DNA of 64,000 bases from Streptomyces candidus (GTDB lineage Bacteria > Actinomycetota > Actinomycetes > Streptomycetales > Streptomycetaceae), in contig NZ_JACHEM010000002.1 in NCBI RefSeq assembly GCF_014207445.1, positions 570,681-634,680 of the forward strand, written 5' to 3'. The first letter of the stretch is position 1. The number at the start of each line of letters is the position of its first letter. Of the stretch, positions 33,220 to 42,003 are shown piece after piece. Made by a program: the position numbers and the translations under genes. The notes under the pieces were generated by a model. That model worked only from the letters and a program-made list of their open reading frames with translations, did no database searches and was not told the DNA's origin.

Positions 33220-33667
33220 CGCTGCTCCTGCCTCCACAGCACCGCGAGGGACTCCCGGCTGATCCGGTCGATGACATGGCTGACCCGCGTCAACCGAACC
33301 AGGAACGTCCCGCAGATGCTCCCGCAGGGTCGAAAGCGCACTCGCCGTGCGATAACGGAAACCACCCGGAGTGTTCACCCTGCGAAGCCAGGCCGCCTCC
33401 CAGCCGTTGCCCCGCCCGCCCCTCCGGACGGAGACGGCAGTCATCGTCCGGCGCAAGCCGTACGGCTCCACCCCCGCCACTACTACGGGTATCAGCCAGG
33501 CCACATTCGGTGTGCATGACGGCGCCACGTCGACGAGCTCCGTCCGCCGTGACCCTCACAGGTCACTGACCACGCAATATGCAGGTGAAACCCACCCCAA
33601 ACCCCTGGTATTGTTTTCCACGTCGGAACGGGCCGGCGCAAGACGGGGCCCGAACGGCAGACACCTT
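33220..33667. other. Intergenic region upstream of tRNA-Leu
   Basis: This 448-base region has lower G+C near its right end and no gene I can support. A GGTCA-C-TGACC palindrome lies at 33561-33571. TATTGT at 33609-33614 with TGAAAC 17 bases upstream is a weak promoter candidate for the tRNA, leaving a precursor leader of about 50 bases. Confidence 0.4.
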
Positions 33668-33755
33668 GTCCGGGTGGCGGAATGGCAGACGCGCTAGCTT
33701 GAGGTGCTAGTGCCCTTTATCGGGCGTGGGGGTTCAAGTCCCCCCTCGGACACCA
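33668..33755 (+). tRNA. tRNA-Leu (anticodon GAG)
   Basis: A class II tRNA with acceptor stem GTCCGGG pairing CTCGGAC (one G:T), D-arm GGCGGAATGGCAGACGC, and an anticodon stem CTAGC/GCTAG with loop TTGAGGT giving anticodon GAG at 33701-33703. A long variable arm (TGCCC...GGGCG) and T-arm GGGGGTTCAAGTCCCCC follow. The CCA end is encoded (33753-33755). It reads CUC leucine codons. Confidence 0.95.
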
Positions 33756-33761
33756 GCTGAG

Positions 33762-33783
33762 ACCCCACTTCACGTGGGGTTTT
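33762..33783 (+). terminator. Terminator of tRNA-Leu
   Basis: ACCCCAC (33762-33768) pairs with GTGGGGT (33774-33780) across a five-base loop, followed by TTTT within TTTTCTGCTTTT. This is a classic intrinsic terminator six bases after the tRNA. Confidence 0.85.
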
Positions 33784-34363
33784 CTGCTTTTCCGGGCTGT
33801 GGCGCGACCCATCGCGCCACCCGTAGCCTTGCGCAGGACAGATGTTCGACGGCAGTCATCTCGCGGTAGTCGGGGCCGCGTGCTCGAAGCTGTTCCCCGA
33901 AGCCACCGACCGAACGGCTCCGCGCCGACCAGCGCGTAGTCGACCGGCACCACTGCGGTCGCCCCCCTCTGAGTCTCAACTCGCGCACCGTGCAACCCCG
34001 TAGGCCCCGTCCCTCCTGTGAGGCCCCAGACGCCTCCGCGAAATTCGGTCGTGGGAAGCCGACTTGGTCATCTGTTGTACGTCTGATGATTGCCGGGTCT
34101 TACGCCAGAGGCTAGAGTCACCTCGCGTGCCGGACCGTGCACCATCTGCGATCGGTCGGCACTGGAGCAACGGGGCTCTTCCGGATTCTTCAAGTCGCGG
34201 GTTCATCGACCCCTCCTTCGTCCATCCGGTCACTTGGCGCTGTGCGCGGTCAACCCGTGCTCGTTCGTGCTTATTTCGAGTTCGTCCGTCCCAACTGTCC
34301 GGCATCTGGCGTTCATCGGCGATCGCTTGCGAAAAGTCACATGTCTTCACAGGGGAATCGCAG
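33784..34363. other. Intergenic region between tRNA-Leu and ATP-grasp operon
   Basis: This 580-base stretch lies after the tRNA terminator. Base composition is less G+C-rich than neighbouring genes and no frame looks coding. It contains the operon promoter (34090-34118) and a leader of about 240 bases. I see no integrase gene and no second copy of the tRNA 3' end within the window. Confidence 0.5.
34090..34118 (+). promoter_or_regulatory. Vegetative-type promoter of the ATP-grasp operon
   Basis: TTGCCG (34090-34095) and TAGAGT (34113-34118) are separated by exactly 17 bases, matching the Streptomyces housekeeping consensus (TTGAC / TAGRRT). The predicted start at about 34125 would leave a long 5' leader before the ATG at 34364. 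Confidence 0.6.
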
Positions 34364-36148
34364 ATGGGTCTGCTTCGGTCCGAAGGATTCGACAAGCTTC
34401 TGGAGAAGGTCGCCACCGAGGCCGGGGAGTTCACCTCCGCCGGTGCCGCCGTCCGTCATCTGGCCACGATCGGTGAGCGGCTCACGCCGGAAGTGGCGCT
34501 CGGTGCGCTGCGTCCGGGTGAGCATCACCTGCTCGGAGCGGTGGAGGCGGCCGGCGCGCTGGTCGACGTATCGGCCGCGGGGGATGCGGGCGGCTACCGG
34601 TTCGGGCAGTTGAAGGCGGGCAAGGCCTGCCTCCTGGCTCCGGGGGAGGTGGGGGGTGCCGACCTGCGGGTCGTCGCCGGGATCCGCTGGCCCGAGGGTC
34701 CGCCGGACGGCCTTGAGGCTGTGTGTGCGGCGCTCGCCGAGGGCGCGGTCGCCGAGGTCGCGGCGGTCCTTGACTGGTTGTCGGAGCAGGGTCAGGAGTA
34801 TGCGGCGGGTCTGGTGGCCCGCCTGCGGTTCCTGCTCCGGCATGTCGGGCCGATACGGCTCTACATAGGTGACGCCTGCTACACGAACCTCGGCAAGGAC
34901 GGCAATCTCGTCGGCAAGTCCATCGGGGCCGAGTCCGATCGCTGCCGGATGAAGGTGCTCGCCGAGACCCCGCTGGGGGAGTGGCGTGCCGTCGACGCCT
35001 GTTTCGTCGTCTGCATGTCCGCGCTGATATCTTCCGGAACTCCCTCACGCACCGAGGAGTTCAGCGGCACACAGCTGCTGCCGGGCAGGCTCACGGAGTT
35101 CATCGAGGGGCGGATCCGGGCGTACGACGGTGCCGTTCCTTCTCCGGCGGCCTCGGGCTCCGCGGTGGGCAGGCTCTTCGAACTCGCCGACCACGCAAGG
35201 GAGCTGCGGCAGCGGAAGCTGGAGTCGGGGGCGGTGGTCTATCGGACCGTGCAGGCGATGACCATCAACAAGAAGGAGCACCTCTTCGACACCCCGGTCA
35301 CCGGGGCGGACGTACCGGAGGCGTTCCTCGGCACCCTCGCGGATCTCGTGCCGTCTGCGCCGGACACCGTGCGCGGCGGGGACTTCGCCGTGGACTGGCA
35401 GCCGCTGTTCGACAGTGGTCCTTCGCCTTCGCAGCCAGGGTTCGGCAGCCGCTTCGAAGAGGTGCTGCACCGGCTGGTGGGTGCCGCCGCGTCCGCCACC
35501 GGCTCGGACGTCAGCATGTCCCGGGGACCGCGGGACATCCTGCGGCTGAGTTCGCTGCTTGCCGACGGCAGCATCGAACCGGGGCACTGGAAGACCAGCG
35601 AGTACTACTGCTGTGTCGTGCCCGGTGAGGACTTCCGTGAGCGGCTGGCCGCCGCGGGGGCCACCGCCGAACTGCCGCAGGTGGTGCGGGCGATCGCGGC
35701 CCGGATGCGCTGGAACGGCTGGCACTTCATGCCGCACGCGGCGGCCGTCTCGGACGACGAGAGCTTCGCCGAGCGCGACTGGTTCTTCGCCCCCTCCATG
35801 CCCGACATGACCGAGTGGACCTCGCACCACCACCAGGGGCACGTGGCCAACGGGGTACGGCACGCCATACGCGTACCCTTCGGCATCACCCTGGCGGGCG
35901 CGCACCGGCCGGGCGTGTACGACCTGCGGCTGATGCGCACGGAGGGCGACGTCTACGGGCTGCGTGAGCTGCGGTCGGCGATCGCGATGGGCGAGGTCCT
36001 GCGCGGCTACTACCAGGAGCACGCCGTCCGCGTCGAGAAGAGCGAAGAGCCGTTCGTGGTCGAGGACTTCGGAAACCCCTGGTACCAGGGCCGGTACGGT
36101 ACCGAGGCGAACGCGCAGGCGAGCACGGCGAACGAGAAGGGTGTCTGA
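34364..36148 (+). CDS. Unknown protein (594 aa), first gene of ATP-grasp operon
   Basis: A 594-residue soluble protein that I cannot place in a family. It has no signal peptide or membrane helix. Visible features are a glycine-rich mid region with IGDACYTNLGKDGNLVGKSI (about 169-188), a CFVVCMSALISSG segment, and near the C-terminus MPDMTEWTSHHHQGHVANGV, a His cluster that could bind metal, then HAIRVPFGITLAGAHRPGVY. ATG 34364 is preceded by AGGGGA. It leads a nine-gene operon, 4 bases before an ATP-grasp gene, so it may be a biosynthetic enzyme acting on the ligase substrate or product. Confidence 0.75.
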   Translation: MGLLRSEGFDKLLEKVATEAGEFTSAGAAVRHLATIGERLTPEVALGALRPGEHHLLGAVEAAGALVDVSAAGDAGGYRFGQLKAGKACLLAPGEVGGADLRVVAGIRWPEGPPDGLEAVCAALAEGAVAEVAAVLDWLSEQGQEYAAGLVARLRFLLRHVGPIRLYIGDACYTNLGKDGNLVGKSIGAESDRCRMKVLAETPLGEWRAVDACFVVCMSALISSGTPSRTEEFSGTQLLPGRLTEFIEGRIRAYDGAVPSPAASGSAVGRLFELADHARELRQRKLESGAVVYRTVQAMTINKKEHLFDTPVTGADVPEAFLGTLADLVPSAPDTVRGGDFAVDWQPLFDSGPSPSQPGFGSRFEEVLHRLVGAAASATGSDVSMSRGPRDILRLSSLLADGSIEPGHWKTSEYYCCVVPGEDFRERLAAAGATAELPQVVRAIAARMRWNGWHFMPHAAAVSDDESFAERDWFFAPSMPDMTEWTSHHHQGHVANGVRHAIRVPFGITLAGAHRPGVYDLRLMRTEGDVYGLRELRSAIAMGEVLRGYYQEHAVRVEKSEEPFVVEDFGNPWYQGRYGTEANAQASTANEKGV

Positions 36149-36152
36149 CCCC

Positions 36153-37370
36153 ATGACCACAGCTGCGAACCCCCCCACCACGGCCGAGGGCCCCGCGGTG
36201 CTCTTTCTGGGCCTGCGCCGCTCGCCCCTGGAGTGGCGTGCCGAGATCGAGGCTGCCGGCGCCTGCGGACTGAGCGTCCATGTCGCGTCGGACGCCGACC
36301 TGACCCACACCGAGCTGCCCGAGCGGCGGCGCGGGTCCTTCGACCGTGCTGCGGCGCTCGCCGACCAGGCGACGGAGGCCGCGCGGACCGTGCGGGCCCA
36401 GCAGACAAACTCCGGTGCGGACGTGGCCGCGGTGGTCTGCTGGGGCGACAAGTACGTCGGCCTCACCGCGCTCCTCGCCGAGAGGTTCGGGCTGCGCGGC
36501 GTCGGCACGGCCGCCGCGGATCGCGCCACGGACAAGGTCGCCCAGCGCCGGGCGATGGAGCCGTTCGGCCTCAACCCGCCCTGGCGTGCGGGCCGCACGG
36601 TGGATGATCTGCGTTCCGTGACGGCAGAGCTCGGAGCCGCGGGCAGGCCGCTGGTGTTCAAGTCCGCGCACTGTTCCGGTGGCCGGGGCATGGCCGTGAT
36701 CGGCCCGGACTCCGACCTGGCCGAAGTGTGGGCGCTGACGTCGACGAACTACTCGGGCACCACCGACTTCCTGGTGGAGGAGTACGTCGAGGGCTCCGAA
36801 CACTCGGTGTCGGGCGTCGTGCACGACGGCACGGTGCGGATCCTGGGCGTCACCGACAAATACCTGGATGGACCACTGTCCGCGTCGTGGGCGACAGCGG
36901 TCCCCTCCGCCCGCACCCAGACGCAGGTCAAGGAGTTGCGGCAGGCCGCCGAGCAGGCCGTGCTCGCGATCGGTCTGCGCACGGGCGGCTTTCACGCAGA
37001 CCTGCGGTTCGGACCCCAGGGGCCGGTGGTCCTGGAGGTGGGCGGGCGGCTGGGCGGCGACCTGATCAACTCCCACCTCATCCCGTACGCACACCAGGAA
37101 GCGGTGCGGCCGTACGAGAGCCTGCTGGCGCTGCTCGCCGGTGGGGAGCTGCCCGACGAGCCCCGTGAGGCGGAACGAGGCGCGGCCATGGTGCTGTTGC
37201 CGAAGGCGGGGCGCCCGGTGCAGGACGTAGTCATGTCCGTGCGTGCGCGACCCGGCGTCGTCCTCGCCGAGGACTGGCCGGGCACCGACTCGGTGGTGGC
37301 CGTCGTCGTCACCGACGAGCCCGCAGAGCTGCCCGGTGCGGTGGCGGGCCTGCGCGAGTCGGCCTGTTGA
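36153..37370 (+). CDS. ATP-grasp domain ligase
   Basis: A 405-residue ATP-grasp protein of the carboxylate-amine ligase type, predicted to activate a carboxylate as acyl phosphate and join it to an amine, as in dipeptide ligases. An N-terminal Rossmann-like domain (about 13-120) precedes the ATP-grasp fold with LVFKSAHCSGGRGMAV (167-182) as glycine-rich loop, FLVEEYVEGSEHSVSG as the hinge, and VVLEVGGRLGGDLI carrying the metal-binding Glu. It is 4 bases after the first gene, and its stop overlaps the TTG start of the next gene. Substrates are not determinable. Confidence 0.82.
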   Translation: MTTAANPPTTAEGPAVLFLGLRRSPLEWRAEIEAAGACGLSVHVASDADLTHTELPERRRGSFDRAAALADQATEAARTVRAQQTNSGADVAAVVCWGDKYVGLTALLAERFGLRGVGTAAADRATDKVAQRRAMEPFGLNPPWRAGRTVDDLRSVTAELGAAGRPLVFKSAHCSGGRGMAVIGPDSDLAEVWALTSTNYSGTTDFLVEEYVEGSEHSVSGVVHDGTVRILGVTDKYLDGPLSASWATAVPSARTQTQVKELRQAAEQAVLAIGLRTGGFHADLRFGPQGPVVLEVGGRLGGDLINSHLIPYAHQEAVRPYESLLALLAGGELPDEPREAERGAAMVLLPKAGRPVQDVVMSVRARPGVVLAEDWPGTDSVVAVVVTDEPAELPGAVAGLRESAC

Positions 37371-38152
37371 GCGCCGGTGGGCCCCGCACTCCGCTGGTCG
37401 GAATCCTCGCCTGTCACAAGGAACGGGCCAACGGCACGACGTACTCGCGGGTCAATGACCATCTGACGGAGCCGCTCCTGGCGCACGCGGACGTGGCGGC
37501 CGTACTGCTGCACACGGTGCGGCCCGAGCACGCGGCAGAAGTGCTGGCACGCCTGGACGGCCTCGTGCTGCCGGGCAGCGGGTCCTTCGTACATCCGGAG
37601 CGTTATGGCGGGCGGGAAGCGGATGGCGTGCCGGACCGGGAGTACGACCTGCCCAGGGACGCGACGGCCGCGGCGCTGCTGCGGGCGGCCGACGCGCTTC
37701 CCGCTCTGCCCGTCCTCGCGAGCTGCCGGGGGCTGCAGGAACTCGTCGTACACCAGGGCGGCACGCTCGAAGCGGTACCCGCGTCGGACGTGAAGCACCG
37801 GCTGCGGGCGGGTGTGGACGGGCCCGACCGCTGGGCGCCCGCACACACTGTGGAGGTACGACCGGGCGGACTGCTGGCCCCGCTGGTGCAGCCGCGTCAG
37901 GATCCGGGCGCCGTGCCGGTCAACTCGCAGCACAGCGACCGGGTCGCCAAGGTGCCCGGCCAGGTGTTCGTCGAGGCGACGGCTGCGGACGGCACCGTCG
38001 AGGCCGTCAGCGTCGGTGCTCCGGAGCGCTTCGTGCTCGGCGTGCAGTGGCACTTCGAGCACCACACCGATCAATCGCCCCTGGACCGGGCGGTGCTGGC
38101 CGCCTTCGGCCGACGCTGCCGGTCCTGGATGGAGTCGAGGCAACAGCAGTGA
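37367..38152 (+). CDS. Class-I glutamine amidotransferase-like (peptidase C26) hydrolase
   Basis: A 261-residue protein of the gamma-glutamyl-gamma-aminobutyrate hydrolase/PuuD-like family. The N-terminus is PLVGILACH. The nucleophile elbow PVLASCRGLQEL contains Cys120, and VLGVQWHFEHH provides the catalytic His-x-Glu pair. Such enzymes hydrolyse gamma-glutamyl amides or supply ammonia. In an ATP-grasp cluster it could remove a gamma-glutamyl protecting group or release ammonia for amide formation; this is inference. TTG start overlaps the previous stop (TTGA). Confidence 0.82.
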   Translation: MSAGGPRTPLVGILACHKERANGTTYSRVNDHLTEPLLAHADVAAVLLHTVRPEHAAEVLARLDGLVLPGSGSFVHPERYGGREADGVPDREYDLPRDATAAALLRAADALPALPVLASCRGLQELVVHQGGTLEAVPASDVKHRLRAGVDGPDRWAPAHTVEVRPGGLLAPLVQPRQDPGAVPVNSQHSDRVAKVPGQVFVEATAADGTVEAVSVGAPERFVLGVQWHFEHHTDQSPLDRAVLAAFGRRCRSWMESRQQQ

Positions 38153-39036
38153 ACGTGCCAGGAAGCAACACCGTACGGGCGGCCGGACCGGCCGCGGTCG
38201 ACCACGAGGCGCTCGCCGCCACCGCGCTCGCCGCGGTGGGCTGCGGCCCCGAGGAACTGCTCTTCCTCGCCGGTTCGACGACCGACGGGCTCGCGAACCG
38301 CAACTCCGACCTCGACCTGTACGTCGTGGGCGACTTCCGGGTGACGGGCTCGGAGACGGCCGCACGCCAGGGCGAACGGACCGCGACGGTCGCCTTTCAC
38401 GAGGGCCGGGAGGTGAATGTCGCGGTGCTCGACCCGGCAGCGCTCGACCGGCTGCGGAACGACTTCCGGGCCGCGGTGGCCAGCCTGTCGGAGCAACAGG
38501 GCATCGCGCAGTTGGTCGACGGGGACAATCTCAAGATCCTGCACCGCGTACGCACCGGCCAGGCCCTGCGCCGTCCCGACCGGCTTCAGGAACTATGTGA
38601 CGACCTCGGCACCGGTGACCTGCCGCGCTACCTTCTGAACGTGGCCGCCGTGGCCGCCGTCAACCGCCTCAACGACGTGTCGGGGGAACTCGCCGACGGG
38701 CACGCCGAGTCGGCGGCCTGGATGTACCGGGAAGCCCTGGTGCACACCGGACAGTGCGCGCTCGCCGCCGCAGGCGTGACCGTTCCCTCGGTCAAGTGGC
38801 TGGTACGGCTCCTGCGACGCGAGGCGGAACGCGGGCCCGCCAGCCAGTCCGCGCCCACCCCCGTCCTCGCGCCAGCCCGGTGCGCGGCGCACACCGCCCG
38901 CCGACTGCTCGATCCGCCCGCCGACACGGCCGCCGCGCTCCAGGAGACGCGGGCCGAACTCGCCGCCCTGATCGACTCGGTCGGCGAGCAGGCAGGCCCC
39001 TACATACGCCTCGTGGCCCGACCGAAGCTGGGATGA
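38149..39036 (+). CDS. Nucleotidyltransferase-fold protein
   Basis: A 295-residue protein with the polymerase-beta-like nucleotidyltransferase signature: LFLAGSTTDGLANRNSDLDL, where G42-S43 and D54-x-D56 form the metal-binding GS...DxD motif, and a third acidic residue in REVNVAVLD. The C-terminal half is helical, like the aminoglycoside nucleotidyltransferase/MNT class. It could add a nucleotide to the pathway product, as tailoring or self-protection. GTG 38149 overlaps the previous stop (GTGA); its own stop overlaps the next ATG. Confidence 0.78.
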   Translation: MNVPGSNTVRAAGPAAVDHEALAATALAAVGCGPEELLFLAGSTTDGLANRNSDLDLYVVGDFRVTGSETAARQGERTATVAFHEGREVNVAVLDPAALDRLRNDFRAAVASLSEQQGIAQLVDGDNLKILHRVRTGQALRRPDRLQELCDDLGTGDLPRYLLNVAAVAAVNRLNDVSGELADGHAESAAWMYREALVHTGQCALAAAGVTVPSVKWLVRLLRREAERGPASQSAPTPVLAPARCAAHTARRLLDPPADTAAALQETRAELAALIDSVGEQAGPYIRLVARPKLG

Positions 39037-39992
39037 CGCCGATGAACCTCGTCGAGCTGTACGACATACCCGACGCGGTGCTGCCCCGTGAACCGCGCCT
39101 CGGCGGTTCCTGTGTCGCCGTGCCCGCCGACCGCCTCGCGTCCCTCGCCCGGTCGGGCCCCGCGGTGCTCGGCCTGCGGCCCGGCCTCGCGGGCACCGAC
39201 GGTTTCACCGCCTCGCTCCTGAAGGAGCTGCGCGCACTGGTGGGCCTGCCGGACGGGCACAGTTGCCTCCTCGTACCCGTGGTGCCGCAGACCCTGGCCC
39301 AGCAGTTCGGCCGGGAGAAGTGGGCGATGGCCCACGACGTCGTGCCCCGGCCGGTCGCCGGAGCGGCCCGGCCCTCCGGCGCCGCCGGACCCGGCGGGTG
39401 GAGCGCCGCGGATCTCACGGGCTCCTCCTGGCCGCTGGCCGAGGGGCTCCTCGCGGAACTGGACGTGGCGGCCTTCTGCCCCGGCGCGCTGCTCGGCGTC
39501 GTGCCCGGCAGCACCGTCCTGACCCTGTCCCCGCGGGCGGCCGAAGCAGCCCGCGGGGAGGAGGACAGCGGCCCCTTCGGCGTCCGCGCCCTGCTCGACG
39601 CGGACGCACCCGGCACGCCACGCCCCAGCGCCTCGGACCTGATGATGCTCGCCCACGGCGTGCGGACCCTGGCCGAGTCCCACCCCGAACGCCTGGAGGA
39701 CGAGGTCGGGGCGCGCCTCGCGCTGGTCCGCGCGCGCACCGCGGGCCGCTCCTGGCTGGCCGGACCGCCCTACCGACGGGGCCGCGACCTCGCGTGCGTC
39801 CTGCCCACCACGCTCAGCCCGGCCGCCGTAAGGGAACTGGTGGAGTACCTGGAGAGCCGGGCCCTGGTGTACGGGCTCGCCGACCCGGACCTGCCGACCG
39901 CCCTGCGCGTCGGGCTCGGCCGCACGTGCGACGACGACGACCTCGTACGGCTCACCGGACTGCTCGACGTCCTGCTGGAGGAGGCCCGATGA
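39033..39992 (+). CDS. Phosphoserine-aminotransferase-like protein lacking the PLP lysine
   Basis: A 319-residue protein with the outline of class V/SerC aminotransferases. KELRALVGLPDGHSCLL (64-80) matches the SerC LRxLLGLPD region, GTPRPSASDLMMLAHGV matches the TPPTxAIYAL helix, and ALRVGLGRTCDDDDLVRLTG matches the C-terminal arginine-containing strand. Where SerC has its QKN lysine, this protein reads FCPGALLGVVPGSTVLTL (148-165). The only lysines are K64 and K96, both N-terminal. It is probably not a PLP transaminase and may bind substrate or structure a complex. The assignment comes from motif reading only. Coupled on both sides by ATGA. Confidence 0.6.
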   Translation: MTPMNLVELYDIPDAVLPREPRLGGSCVAVPADRLASLARSGPAVLGLRPGLAGTDGFTASLLKELRALVGLPDGHSCLLVPVVPQTLAQQFGREKWAMAHDVVPRPVAGAARPSGAAGPGGWSAADLTGSSWPLAEGLLAELDVAAFCPGALLGVVPGSTVLTLSPRAAEAARGEEDSGPFGVRALLDADAPGTPRPSASDLMMLAHGVRTLAESHPERLEDEVGARLALVRARTAGRSWLAGPPYRRGRDLACVLPTTLSPAAVRELVEYLESRALVYGLADPDLPTALRVGLGRTCDDDDLVRLTGLLDVLLEEAR

Positions 39993-40681
39993 GTGCTGCC
40001 GGAGAGACCGCGACGCACACGGGCGCCCTGCTCATCCTCAAGCCCGACATCCTCTCCGGGTCGTGCGCGCGCTGCCCCGCCGCGTCGGCCCGCGACACCG
40101 TACGCGGACTCCTTTCCGTGTACGAGCCGACAGCCGAGGACGTCTACGAGGTGGACACCTCCGGGCAGGCCGTCGCCTGGGCCCTGCGCAACATCGAGCG
40201 CAAGGTCCGCGCCAGGGACTGGTACGTCCGCACCCTGAGCGACCCCGGCCGCGATCTGGCCGCCCTGCGGGGACTGCTGACCGGGCCGCTCCTCAACCCG
40301 GCGGGCGAGGACACCGTGCGCACGGCAGACCTGGTGCTCGGCGTCGTCGACGCTCTCGGGTTCACGGTCGTCGACCGGCTGCGCGCCCGCTGCACCCAGC
40401 GCGACTTCCTGGGCCTGTACGCGGACAACACCCACTTCACCCGGCTCGCCGGAAGCCTGCGTGACTACCTGGTCGGGCAGGAGGTCGACATCTGCCGGTG
40501 CGCCGGGGAGCAGGAGCTGTCCACCCTCCACATCTTCAAGGAGATGGTGCGCCGCGTCGTGCGGTACCCCACCACCCACTACGACGCGGTGGAGAACCTG
40601 CTGCACGTCTCCGACCCCGGTGCCGCCGACTGGACGTACTTCCTCAACTCGGCCTTCGGGGAACGGAAGAGGGCCGCATGA
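39989..40681 (+). CDS. Nucleoside-diphosphate-kinase-like protein
   Basis: A 230-residue protein with NDK landmarks: GALLILKPDIL (12-22) as the first strand with the conserved KPD, a TVVDRLRARCT strand, and VENLLHVSDPGAADW near the C-terminus, where His206 sits in the NxxHxSD active-site motif. It is longer than housekeeping NDKs (about 137 aa), with an insertion (about 25-115) separating the first strand from the rest. It may move phosphate to a nucleotide or acceptor in the pathway. Coupled by ATGA at both ends. Confidence 0.68.
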   Translation: MSAAGETATHTGALLILKPDILSGSCARCPAASARDTVRGLLSVYEPTAEDVYEVDTSGQAVAWALRNIERKVRARDWYVRTLSDPGRDLAALRGLLTGPLLNPAGEDTVRTADLVLGVVDALGFTVVDRLRARCTQRDFLGLYADNTHFTRLAGSLRDYLVGQEVDICRCAGEQELSTLHIFKEMVRRVVRYPTTHYDAVENLLHVSDPGAADWTYFLNSAFGERKRAA

Positions 40682-42003
40682 GCACGGTCGGGAGCCTGCG
40701 CCGACGCTTCACCGCGGCGGACGCGCTGATCCTGTTGAACGGTGTGTCCACCTTCGGCTCGGGCCTGGTCTACCCCTACACCGCGCTGTACCTCTCGGAT
40801 CTGCCCGCGATGGGCACGGCCGGCGTCAGCATCTTCTACGGCGCCGCCGCCGCGGCCAACCTGGTGACCGCGGGCGTGCTCGCCGCCGGCTGGCTCACAC
40901 CGCGGCCCACCCGCCTGGGGTTGGCCGGGACGCTGATGCTCGCCGTGGGCTTCCTGGCGACGGCGGCGGCCGGGTCGCTGACCGCGCTGTTCGTGGCCGT
41001 GCTGTTCATCGGCTGCGGCCAGGGCTGTCTGCTGGTCTCCATGGTGCCGGTGCTCAGCACGCTGACACCGCCGGAGCAGCGTCGCTCCGTCTTCGCGCGA
41101 CGCTACCGGGCCATCAACGTGGGCCTGGGACTCGGTGCGGTCGTCGCCGGTCTGACCACGGGGTTCTTCGCCACCGCTGTGGTGCCGTGGCTGTTCGTCG
41201 CCAACGCGCTGAGCTATCTGCCCCTCGCGTACGCCTTCCACCGGCTGCGCGCGCGAGAGCGGCGCGAGGAGGCCGGGGCCGCCGAACGCCGGGCCTCCGC
41301 GGCACCCGGAGGAGAAGCCGTCGGGGCATCGTCGGGGGCGGCCGGCGGGCGACTGAAGTGGCTCGGGGCCGCGGGAGCGCTCGCGGTGCTGTTCCAGCTC
41401 GGCGCCTACCTCTTCGGGCACAGCCAGTTCGAGGCGACCTCGCCGCTGGTCGCGGTACGGCTCATGGGCATCGGGCTCGGCACGGTCTCCGCGCTGTTGC
41501 TCGTGAACACCGCCGTCGTCGCACTGGGGCAGGGCTGGGTCACCCGCCTGCTGAGCAGTCGCGACGAGACGTTCGGGCTGCGGACCGCGGTCCTGCTGTG
41601 GGTCGCCGCGTACGTCGTGGCCATGGGGTCGTCGTTCGGCCCGCTGCCGTTGCGGTACGCGGGGCTCCTGCTGTTCGCCGTGGTCTTCGCGCTCGGTGAG
41701 TGCGCGTACTCCTGCTCGTTCCACCCATGGCTGATCGGCTCCGTCGAGCCGAAGGACGTCACCCGGATCTCCGCCCTGGCCAGTGGCGCCATGGGCATCG
41801 GTACGGCCGCGGGACCCTCGATCGGCGTCGCCCTGACCCTCACGGGCGAGGCCTCGGTGGTGTGGCTGGGACTCGCCTCGTTCTGCCTGCTGCTGCTGTT
41901 CACCCTCGGCCGGCGCGGCCTCGCGGTGCAGAGACCCGGCGCCACACCTGCCGACGCCACGCCCGAACAGACACCCGCGTCACACACAGAGGAAACGACA
42001 TGA
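40678..42003 (+). CDS. MFS transporter, probable exporter
   Basis: A 441-residue major facilitator superfamily protein with about 12 helices and a charged central loop (about 190-225). The first helix pair is AVLILLNG-like (ADALILLNGVSTFGSGLVYP), followed by the TPRPTRLGLAGTLML loop-helix. Placed inside the biosynthetic operon with ATGA overlaps, it probably exports the end product and gives self-resistance. Drug specificity cannot be read from sequence. Confidence 0.85.
   Translation: MSTVGSLRRRFTAADALILLNGVSTFGSGLVYPYTALYLSDLPAMGTAGVSIFYGAAAAANLVTAGVLAAGWLTPRPTRLGLAGTLMLAVGFLATAAAGSLTALFVAVLFIGCGQGCLLVSMVPVLSTLTPPEQRRSVFARRYRAINVGLGLGAVVAGLTTGFFATAVVPWLFVANALSYLPLAYAFHRLRARERREEAGAAERRASAAPGGEAVGASSGAAGGRLKWLGAAGALAVLFQLGAYLFGHSQFEATSPLVAVRLMGIGLGTVSALLLVNTAVVALGQGWVTRLLSSRDETFGLRTAVLLWVAAYVVAMGSSFGPLPLRYAGLLLFAVVFALGECAYSCSFHPWLIGSVEPKDVTRISALASGAMGIGTAAGPSIGVALTLTGEASVVWLGLASFCLLLLFTLGRRGLAVQRPGATPADATPEQTPASHTEETT

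Noticed and set aside
33976..34434. A 152-codon minus-strand ORF between the tRNA and ATP-grasp operon
   Set aside because: It has no coding-type third-position bias, overlaps the start of the first operon gene and lacks a ribosome site.
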